Notes under the pieces: model-generated
What the model saw: only the letters and a program-made list of their open reading frames with translations
Database searches by the model: none
Told to the model about the DNA's origin: nothing
Shown: positions 1 through 5,602 of the stretch, one piece after another
Layout: each line of letters opens with the position of its first letter
Position numbering within the stretch: the stretch's first letter is position 1
From: an uncultured Leptolyngbya sp.
Lineage (GTDB): Bacteria > Cyanobacteriota > Cyanobacteriia > Phormidesmidales > Phormidesmidaceae
Assembly (NCBI GenBank): GCA_937899365.1
Contig: CALBPH010000223.1
Location: 1-12,300 of the forward strand
Length of the DNA stretch: 12,300 nucleotides
Direction of reading: 5' to 3'
Position numbers and translations under genes: made by a program

Positions 1-1
1 G

Positions 2-664
2 ATCGGCCAACGCAATCGTATCTTTACGGGAGCCGCCATCGGTCTAGAGCCCCAGGATCTTAAATATGACGGCTCTGAAAGTTTGGTATCCATCGGTGAT
101 GACAACAATATTCGCGAGTATGTCACCATCAATCGGCCCACTCGGTTTGGCGAAATCACCCGTTTAGGCAACGGCAGTTTGCTAATGGCCTACAGCCATG
201 TGGCCCATAACTGCGTCATTCAAGACAACGTAATTATCGCCAATTCGGTGGCCTTAGCTGGCCACGTCCACATCGAAGCCAACGTGCGCATTAGCGGTCT
301 AGTTGGCATTCATCAGTTTGTTCACATCGGTCGCCATGCCATGGTAGGGGGCATGAGTCGGATCGAGCGCGATGTCCCTCCCTACATGATGGTAGAGGGC
401 AATCCGTCTCGGGTTCGCGGGCTCAATCAGGTGGGTCTCAAGCGTTCAGGCATTGGCGATTTAGAATCCGGTCGGGTTTACGAGGGCCTCAAACAGGCCT
501 ATCGCTTGCTCTATCGGTCAGGGCTGACCTTTAGTGAGGCCCTCGATAAGTTAGATTCTGTTGCTAACAATGAATATGTGCAACATCTACATCGGTTTTT
601 AGTGGCGTCCCAACGAGACGGTCGACGGGGCGTCATCCCCGGTCGACATATCTCTCGTTCTTGA
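2..664 (+). CDS. lpxA: LpxA, acyl-ACP--UDP-N-acetylglucosamine O-acyltransferase (5' end outside window)
   Basis: LpxA catalyses the first step of lipid A synthesis, moving a hydroxyacyl chain from acyl carrier protein to UDP-GlcNAc in the cytoplasm. The open frame runs in from the window edge, so 220 residues are visible and roughly 50 N-terminal residues are missing; the TTG at 83 is internal, since the family motif QDLKYDG is encoded upstream of it. Visible features are left-handed beta-helix hexapeptide repeats, the catalytic-type histidine segment AYSHVAHNC, LAGHV, GIHQF, and the conserved DVPPYMMVEGNPSRVRGLN leading into the helical C-terminal domain (GLKQAYRLLYRSGLTF). The C-terminus GRRGVIPGRHISRS lies inside a tandem duplication that continues past the stop codon. 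lpxB follows 79 bp later, so co-transcription is likely. The family assignment is secure. Confidence 0.95.
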   Translation: MGQRNRIFTGAAIGLEPQDLKYDGSESLVSIGDDNNIREYVTINRPTRFGEITRLGNGSLLMAYSHVAHNCVIQDNVIIANSVALAGHVHIEANVRISGLVGIHQFVHIGRHAMVGGMSRIERDVPPYMMVEGNPSRVRGLNQVGLKRSGIGDLESGRVYEGLKQAYRLLYRSGLTFSEALDKLDSVANNEYVQHLHRFLVASQRDGRRGVIPGRHISRS

Positions 665-717
665 CGAGGCAGTTGGCGGGGCGTTATCCCCGGTCGACAT
701 ATCTCTCGTTCCTGACG
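613..717 (+). repeat. 51-bp tandem duplication of the lpxA 3' end
   Basis: Positions 613-666 and 664-717 match at 48 of 54 bases with a 51-bp period. Because 51 is a multiple of three, the second copy stays in the lpxA frame. After the TGA at 662-664 it encodes a tail ending RGVIPGRHISRS, followed by its own TGA at 713-715. The two differences in the last 13 codons are silent (GTC/GTT and TCT/TCC). Copy 1 can also fold: AACGAGA (612-618) pairs with TCTCGTT (653-659), and GTCGACGGGG (621-630) pairs with CCCC-g-GTCGAC (637-647) around the loop cgtcat. Confidence 0.9.
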
Positions 718-743
718 TCTTAGCTCTAAAGCCCGATTCTAAT

Positions 744-1979
744 ATGCAGTATGACGAGGCTAATCCCAATCCTTCCCCCAACCGCCCTCTACGGGTGTTT
801 ATCCACACGGGAGAAGTCTCTGGCGATCTCCAGGGGAGTCTCCTTATTGAGGGCCTAGAACGGGAAGCTGCCCGTCAGGGACGGGCTGTAGAGATCACGG
901 CCATGGGGGGCGATCGCATGGCCGCAGCCGGAGCTAAGTTAATTGGCGATACCGTATCCGTCAGTTCCATCGGTCTACTGGAAGCACTGCCCCACGCCCT
1001 AGCCGCCATTAAATTAAATCAACGAGCCCAACAGCATCTCAAAACAGTGCTGCCGGATGTGGTCGTGCTGATCGACTACATGGGTCCCAACGTGGCCATT
1101 GGTAATTTTATTCGCCGCCAGTTCCCCCAGGTGCCCATTGCATACTACATTGCCCCCCATCTTTGGGTCTGGGCAACGATTCCAGGAGATACGGCCAAAA
1201 TTTTGGCCATTGCCGACCGGATTCTGGCGATTTTCCCCGAGGAAGCACGCTATTACCAAGACAAAGGAGGGCGGGTTTCCTGGGTGGGGCACCCCCTATT
1301 AGATAAATATGCCGACTATTCTCCAGAGGCGGCTAAACAAGCGGCTCGTCCGCGGCTGGGGCTTGAGCATCCCGATCGCGTTTTTACCCTTTTACCAGCG
1401 TCGCGCCGACAGGAGTTAACCTATGTTCTGCCAATTATGTTTACCGCTGCCCAACAGCTCCAGACCCAGATACCCGAGCTTAAGTTTTTGGTCCCCCTGG
1501 CCCGCGATACGTTTCGCGCTCCGTTAGAAACCGCACTGCAGGACTATGGTCTAAATGGTCAGGTGGTGGCCAAAGACGAGCAGATGTTGGCCATTTCAGC
1601 GGCGGATCTAGCCATTAGCAAATCGGGGACAACCAATTTGGAAATTGCCCTAATGGACGTGCCCCAGGTGGTAATGTACCGACTTAATCGGATTACGGCC
1701 TGGATAGCAGAGTTTGTGCTGAAATTTTCAGCTGCCTATATTTCACCGGTAAATCTGGTTAATATGGAGCCGATTGTGCCAGAGTTTGTCCAGTGGAAGG
1801 CCAACCCTGAAGCCATCAGCCAGGTGGCGCTAAATCTGCTGAATAGTCCGGATCAGCGTCAAAAGATGGTGGAGGGCTACAAGACAATGCGACAGCATTT
1901 GGGTACCGTGGGTGTGTGCGATCGCGCCGCCCGTGAAATTCTAGATTTGGCCATGGAAAAGGCCGCTAGGCGTGTCTAA
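744..1979 (+). CDS. lpxB: LpxB, lipid-A-disaccharide synthase
   Basis: LpxB is a GT19-family glycosyltransferase that joins 2,3-diacyl-GlcN-1-phosphate to UDP-diacyl-GlcN, forming the lipid A disaccharide at the cytoplasmic face of the inner membrane. The 411-residue product has the N-terminal signature HTGEVSGDLQG (21-31), AMGGDRM (53-59), DYMGPN (111-116), APHLWVW (137-143), the hallmark WVGHPLLD (180-187), LLPASRRQEL (216-225), and the donor-binding region SKSGTTNLEIAL (292-303). The ISPVNLVN...VPEFVQ stretch (333-350) is typical of the family C-terminus. The ATG at 744 gives about 15 residues before the conserved core; no clear Shine-Dalgarno sequence is seen. It follows lpxA on the same strand, as is common in lpx clusters. 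Length fits the family, and I see no damage. Confidence 0.96.
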   Translation: MQYDEANPNPSPNRPLRVFIHTGEVSGDLQGSLLIEGLEREAARQGRAVEITAMGGDRMAAAGAKLIGDTVSVSSIGLLEALPHALAAIKLNQRAQQHLKTVLPDVVVLIDYMGPNVAIGNFIRRQFPQVPIAYYIAPHLWVWATIPGDTAKILAIADRILAIFPEEARYYQDKGGRVSWVGHPLLDKYADYSPEAAKQAARPRLGLEHPDRVFTLLPASRRQELTYVLPIMFTAAQQLQTQIPELKFLVPLARDTFRAPLETALQDYGLNGQVVAKDEQMLAISAADLAISKSGTTNLEIALMDVPQVVMYRLNRITAWIAEFVLKFSAAYISPVNLVNMEPIVPEFVQWKANPEAISQVALNLLNSPDQRQKMVEGYKTMRQHLGTVGVCDRAAREILDLAMEKAARRV

Positions 1980-2034
1980 AAAATGTGGCGTATATGTGGC
2001 CCGAGCAGGGTAACATTCGTCTGAGAAAGCATAT

Positions 2035-2039
2035 GGGAG
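2035..2039 (+). promoter_or_regulatory. Ribosome binding site for the ExbB-like gene
   Basis: GGGAG lies 7 bases before the GTG at 2047. This spacing supports GTG as the real start even though it is not an ATG. Confidence 0.5.
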
Positions 2040-2046
2040 AAAACGA

Positions 2047-2712
2047 GTGAACATTACTGAACTATTTTCCAGAGGTGGAGTGGCCATGTGGCCCCTGCTA
2101 GTTCTATCAGTAATCGCCCTCGGTACCATTATCGAGCGGATCTGGTTTTGGGCTCGCATTCTCACGCGGGAGCGGGAAGTGGCCGGTCGGGTCTTAGAAG
2201 CGGCCCGTCGAGAATGGACCGCCGCCAAAGAAATTGCCCAGCGGGCCCATCGTCTGCCCATGGGGCGTTTTCTCTACGCTGCCCTAAAACTTAAGGACCA
2301 AGAACCTGAAGTCTTTCGTCTTGCCCTAGAGACCGCCGCCAACGAAGAACTGGCCGCTATGCGGCGGGGCGAAAAGGTGTTGGAATTAGTCATTGCAGTG
2401 TCTCCCATGCTGGGGTTGCTAGGAACCGTACTGGGTCTAATGAGTTCTCTTGGCTCCCTAGACCTTAACGATTTGGCCATTGGTAGTGCCACTAGCGGTG
2501 CCGCTGGTGGTATTGGTCAGTCTTTAATCACCACCGCAACAGGATTGATTATTGCCATTGTTAGCCTGATGTTTTTCCGCATGTTTCAAGGGCTCGTCTT
2601 TGGCCAAGCCAAGGTCTTTCGTCAGTCAGGCAGTGAGTTAGAGCTGTTATATCGTCAGGCCTGGTCCCTGAGCGAGGGTAAACCCAGTGAGCTCGGTGCC
2701 AACATTACCTAA
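2047..2712 (+). CDS. exbB: MotA/TolQ/ExbB-family proton channel protein
   Basis: This is the channel-forming subunit of an ExbB/ExbD- or TolQ/TolR-type inner-membrane motor, which uses the proton motive force to drive outer-membrane transport or envelope maintenance. The 221-residue protein has three predicted membrane segments, about 12-34, 112-134 and 157-179, with a cytoplasmic region between the first and second, which is the ExbB layout. Conserved motifs are PMLGLLGTVLGL (120-131) and GGIGQSLITTATGLIIAI (154-171). The GTG start is supported by the GGGAG at 2035. It lies 67 bp after lpxB and directly before the ExbD-like partner. No TonB or receptor gene is present, so iron import versus a Tol-like role cannot be decided. 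The symbol is given by family resemblance. Confidence 0.88.
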   Translation: MNITELFSRGGVAMWPLLVLSVIALGTIIERIWFWARILTREREVAGRVLEAARREWTAAKEIAQRAHRLPMGRFLYAALKLKDQEPEVFRLALETAANEELAAMRRGEKVLELVIAVSPMLGLLGTVLGLMSSLGSLDLNDLAIGSATSGAAGGIGQSLITTATGLIIAIVSLMFFRMFQGLVFGQAKVFRQSGSELELLYRQAWSLSEGKPSELGANIT

Positions 2713-2762
2713 AGGAACTGGTTTTCCGAGCAGCCGATCTTCTATCCCCTTTGAGCACTGTC

Positions 2763-3410
2763 ATGAAACTAGATCTAGACGAGCAACAAACCGATATTCA
2801 GATTGAGCTACTGCCCCTCGTCGACGTCGTTTTTTGCATTCTCACCTTCTTTATCCTGGCCGCTGTCGGCAGCAGGCAGCAGGCCATTAATTTAGACTTA
2901 CCCAATGCCAACACGGCCTCGGCGCTACCGCCGGCCGCCCTTACCACCGGTCGCGATCGGCTCTACATTAGCGTTGATCCCATTGGGCGCATTTATCTCG
3001 ACCAAGACCCTATCCTGGAACAGAACCTGTTGGGTCTGGTAAGAGACTTTTATACCGGCAACCCCGAGGGGATCGTCGTGTTATATGCCGCTAAGGACTC
3101 TCGCTACGATGACGTCGTGCGCGTGCTCGATGTGTTGCGCTCTGTGGGTGGCAATCGCGTTGCGTTGGCCACATTGCCCGCCGGTACTCAGGCACCCAAT
3201 ACATCCCCAGACCCATTGCCTGGAGACCTTCCGGCTGATATCCAAGACCTAATTAACGGCTCAGGCTCAAGTTTGCCAGGGACGGGATTACCAGGGACTA
3301 TTGACCCGCTAAACCCGTCCACCACCACCCCTATCCCGACAACGCCGGGCAGTACGCTTAGCCCGTCCACCCCCAACAGCCCATCGTCTCTTCCATCGGA
3401 CGACGAGTAA
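2763..3410 (+). CDS. exbD: ExbD/TolR-family protein with a long Pro/Ser/Thr-rich tail
   Basis: This is the partner subunit of the upstream ExbB-like channel. From the ATG at 2763 the protein has 215 residues: a short acidic cytoplasmic N-terminus, one membrane segment at about 17-36 (LLPLVDVVFCILTFFIL), and a periplasmic domain to about 145. Asp21 in the membrane segment matches the proton-carrying Asp of ExbD. The periplasmic domain shows the family pattern LYISVDPIGRIYLD and VVLYAAKDSRYDDVVRVLDVLR. A TTG at 2751 would add four residues; ATG is preferred because neither has a clear ribosome binding site. The last ~70 residues are low complexity, rich in Pro, Ser, Thr and Gly, and make it longer than a typical ExbD of about 140. 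The gap to the ExbB gene is 50 bp, so one transcript is likely. Confidence 0.88.
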   Translation: MKLDLDEQQTDIQIELLPLVDVVFCILTFFILAAVGSRQQAINLDLPNANTASALPPAALTTGRDRLYISVDPIGRIYLDQDPILEQNLLGLVRDFYTGNPEGIVVLYAAKDSRYDDVVRVLDVLRSVGGNRVALATLPAGTQAPNTSPDPLPGDLPADIQDLINGSGSSLPGTGLPGTIDPLNPSTTTPIPTTPGSTLSPSTPNSPSSLPSDDE

Positions 3411-3422
3411 CCCAAGCGTAAT

Positions 3423-3463
3423 AAACGGATGGGGCATCCAAAGCAGTGACGCTCCACCCATTT
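3423..3463. terminator. Possible bidirectional terminator between convergent exbD and eno
   Basis: AAACGGATGGGG (3423-3434) can pair with CTCCACCCATTT (3452-3463) with two mismatches, one G-T pair and a 17-base loop. The A- and T-rich ends suit termination in both directions between two convergent genes. The stem is imperfect and the loop long, so this is only a candidate. Confidence 0.3.
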
Positions 3464-3480
3464 AGTTGCCAGTTAAGACG

Positions 3481-4776
3481 TTAGCTGTTCTGACCAGGTC
3501 CCATGCCGACAGTACCGGCATAGACGGCCTGGCCAGCTAGCTCATCTTCAATACGCAGCAGGCGGATGTACTTAGCCACGCGCTCACTGCGACAGAGAGA
3601 ACCTGTCTTAATCTGGCCGGCCCGAGTGGCCACGGCCAAATCAGCAATGGTGGTGTCCTCAGTCTCTCCAGAACGGTGACTAATCACCGATGTCAGACTG
3701 TTGCGAGTTGCCAAGTCAATGGCTTCTAAGGTCTCGGTTAGTGAGCCAATCTGATTTAGCTTGATCAAAATTGAGTTAGCCGCCTTTTGATCAATCCCCT
3801 TTTGTAGCCGGGTAGGGTTGGTAACAAACAGGTCATCCCCCACCAGCTGTATCCGGTTACCGACCTTTGCAGTCAAGGCTTTCCAGCCATCCCAATCTTC
3901 CTCGTGCAGACCATCCTCAATGGACACAATAGGATACTGAGTGGCTAGCTTATCGAGATAGTCAATGGTTTCTGTTGCCGAATGGGATGTGCCATCAAAA
4001 GTATACTGACCATCCTGATAAAACTCACTGGCGGCCACATCTAACGCCAAAGAGATTTGTTCACCGGGCTTATAGCCCGCCGATTCGATGGCGGCAATCA
4101 AAATTTCTAGGGCTTCCTGGTTTGAGCCCAAATTAGGGGCAAAACCACCTTCATCGCCTACACCGCCTAGCAATCCTTTTTGATCCAGCACCTTACTCAG
4201 ACTAGCAAAGACTTCCGCCCCCCAACGTAGTGCCTCTCGAAAGCTGCTAGCGCCGCTGGGCACAATCATAAATTCCTGAATATCCACGTTGTTATTGGCG
4301 TGGGCTCCTCCATTGATAACATTCATGAGAGGTACCGGTAATACATTGGCCAGGGGACCACCCAAGTAACGGTAGAGGGGGAGACCCAGCGATTGAGCCG
4401 CTGCCTTGGCATTGGCCAAAGACACGGCCAATATGGCATTAGCACCCAAGTTTGCTTTGTTTTCTGATCCATCTAGGGCAATCATGGTGCGATCAATCAC
4501 CACCTGATCAAGAGCATCTAGCCCCATCAGTTCACGGGCAATTTTTTCATAGACATTGTTGACCGCCTTGAGCACACCTTTGCCGCCGTAGCGTTCGTCC
4601 CCATCTCTGAGTTCATGGGCTTCAAATGTGCCGGTCGATGCACCACTGGGAACCTGGGCTAGACCCACCGCTCCCACAGACAGATAGACTTCAGCTTCGA
4701 TGGTGGGACGACCCCGAGAGTCTAAAATTTCACGGGCGCGAATCTCTTCGATTGTGGTTTCAAGTAAGTCAATCAT
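3481..4776 (-). CDS. eno: Enolase (phosphopyruvate hydratase)
   Basis: Enolase interconverts 2-phosphoglycerate and phosphoenolpyruvate in glycolysis; it is cytoplasmic and magnesium dependent. The 431-residue product has the N-terminal substrate loop SGASTGTFEA (44-53), NVINGGAHANNNVDIQEFM (152-170), the acid/base Glu209 in GDEGGFAP, metal ligands Asp246, Glu287 and Asp314, catalytic Lys339 within the signature ILIKLNQIGSLTET (336-349), and SHRSGETEDTTIADLAVAT (366-384). Length and every key residue match bacterial enolases. The ATG at 4776 is preceded by AAGGAAG at a 9-base spacing. The gene is transcribed away from the glyoxalase gene across a 263-bp divergent spacer and convergent with exbD. 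Confidence 0.98.
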   Translation of the reverse strand: MIDLLETTIEEIRAREILDSRGRPTIEAEVYLSVGAVGLAQVPSGASTGTFEAHELRDGDERYGGKGVLKAVNNVYEKIARELMGLDALDQVVIDRTMIALDGSENKANLGANAILAVSLANAKAAAQSLGLPLYRYLGGPLANVLPVPLMNVINGGAHANNNVDIQEFMIVPSGASSFREALRWGAEVFASLSKVLDQKGLLGGVGDEGGFAPNLGSNQEALEILIAAIESAGYKPGEQISLALDVAASEFYQDGQYTFDGTSHSATETIDYLDKLATQYPIVSIEDGLHEEDWDGWKALTAKVGNRIQLVGDDLFVTNPTRLQKGIDQKAANSILIKLNQIGSLTETLEAIDLATRNSLTSVISHRSGETEDTTIADLAVATRAGQIKTGSLCRSERVAKYIRLLRIEDELAGQAVYAGTVGMGPGQNS

Positions 4777-4785
4777 TAATTTGTA

Positions 4786-4792
4786 CTTCCTT
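4786..4792 (-). promoter_or_regulatory. Ribosome binding site of eno
   Basis: On the minus strand the sequence is AAGGAAG, ending 9 bases before the eno ATG. It confirms the start choice. Confidence 0.6.
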
Positions 4793-4811
4793 GTGGATTA
4801 ACTATGGGTGG

Positions 4812-4817
4812 ATAATA
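4812..4817 (-). promoter_or_regulatory. Possible -10 box for eno
   Basis: The minus strand reads TATTAT, about 35 bases upstream of the eno ATG. No good TTGACA-like element is found 16-18 bases further upstream, so this rests on one hexamer only. The remainder of the divergent spacer (4777-5039) shows no other clear site; a weak TTGCAT (4900) / TAGAAA (4923) pair with 17-base spacing faces gloA. Confidence 0.25.
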
Positions 4818-5025
4818 GGGTGTGTAAGGACTGACTCGCTGATTGTTCTGTCTCTTAGTAGATGAATAGTCACACGATCAGTAAGCATACGGTGCTATCT
4901 TGCATCACCGATAGGGTTGCCGTAGAAAAATGTAAGGAAAAGCACATCAATATGCTTAGATAGGCGATTCTAAGACACCATAGAAATTAAACCAGCGCTA
5001 GGATTAGTTCACTAAGCTTAACCAA

Positions 5026-5030
5026 GGGAG
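5026..5030 (+). promoter_or_regulatory. Ribosome binding site of gloA
   Basis: GGGAG is followed by 9 bases and then the ATG at 5040, a good Shine-Dalgarno placement that supports this start. Confidence 0.55.
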
Positions 5031-5039
5031 AAAGAAGCG

Positions 5040-5465
5040 ATGCGTTTATTGCACACGATGTTGCGGGTGGGCAATTTGGATAAATCCCTCCAGTTTTATT
5101 GCGATGTTTTAGGCATGACCCTGCTACGTCAAAAAGACTACCCAGGTGGTAAATTTACCCTGGCATTTGTGGGCTACGGCGATGAAAGCGATCACACCGT
5201 ACTAGAACTAACCCATAACTGGGGGGTGGACGCCTATGACCTGGGAGAGGGCTATGGCCATATTGCCCTGGGTGTGGATGACATCTACACAACCTGTGAA
5301 GCGATTAAAACACGGGGTGGTCAGGTTGTGCGAGAGCCGGGACCGATGAAACATGGGTCAACGGTGATTGCCTTTGTTAGCGATCCCGATGGCTATAAAG
5401 TTGAGCTGATTCAGCTCAAAGATCGCTCAGCATCCCAGCCTCAAGAAGCAACAGCGACGGCGTAA
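5040..5465 (+). CDS. gloA: Lactoylglutathione lyase (glyoxalase I)
   Basis: Glyoxalase I isomerises the glutathione hemithioacetal of methylglyoxal to S-lactoylglutathione, detoxifying a glycolysis by-product in the cytoplasm. The 141-residue product has two vicinal-oxygen-chelate beta-alpha-beta modules. All four metal ligands expected from the E. coli enzyme are in place: His5, Glu56 (VLELTHNWG), His74 (GYGHIALGVDD) and Glu122 (DPDGYKVELIQ). The short form without the extra loops of the zinc enzymes suggests the nickel/cobalt class. The last ~12 residues are Ala/Gln/Ser rich and probably disordered. Its own GGGAG ribosome binding site lies upstream, and clpB follows 137 bp later. Being divergent from enolase is a sensible glycolytic neighbourhood but not proof of co-regulation. 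Confidence 0.96.
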   Translation: MRLLHTMLRVGNLDKSLQFYCDVLGMTLLRQKDYPGGKFTLAFVGYGDESDHTVLELTHNWGVDAYDLGEGYGHIALGVDDIYTTCEAIKTRGGQVVREPGPMKHGSTVIAFVSDPDGYKVELIQLKDRSASQPQEATATA

Positions 5466-5475
5466 AAGAGTTAGT

Positions 5476-5552
5476 GGGGAGTAGGCGCAGCGGTGGATAG
5501 AGTTGAGCATTGACGACCATCTAAACTCGCTGCTCAACGAAGCACACTCCCC
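5476..5552. repeat. Nested inverted repeats in the gloA-clpB spacer
   Basis: An outer pair GGGGAGT (5476-5482) / ACTCCCC (5546-5552) encloses an inner perfect pair GTTGAGCA (5502-5509) / TGCTCAAC (5531-5538) with a 21-base loop. It could be a two-tier RNA stem ending gloA or a regulatory element before clpB. There is no T-run after it, so a simple intrinsic terminator is not well supported. Confidence 0.4.
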
Positions 5553-5559
5553 TAGTTGA

Positions 5560-5565
5560 TATACT
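5560..5565 (+). promoter_or_regulatory. Possible -10 box upstream of clpB
   Basis: TATACT sits 37 bases before the clpB ATG, but no TTGACA-like hexamer lies at 16-18 bases. No CIRCE element (TTAGCACTC-N9-GAGTGCTAA) is visible, so HrcA control is not indicated here. Confidence 0.2.
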
Positions 5566-5602
5566 TAGTTGTTCATTTCCCTGCCAGCTCTTTTTAGACT
5601 CC

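Noticed and set aside
83..664. TTG at 83 as the lpxA start
   Set aside because: Conserved LpxA sequence (IGLEPQDLKYDG) is encoded in frame upstream of it, to the window edge.
599..808. Minus-strand frame with a repeated RDMSTGD motif
   Set aside because: It is the antisense reading of the lpxA tail duplication and the lpxB start, not an independent gene.
5466..5602. CIRCE/HrcA operator before clpB
   Set aside because: The inverted repeats present do not match TTAGCACTC-N9-GAGTGCTAA.
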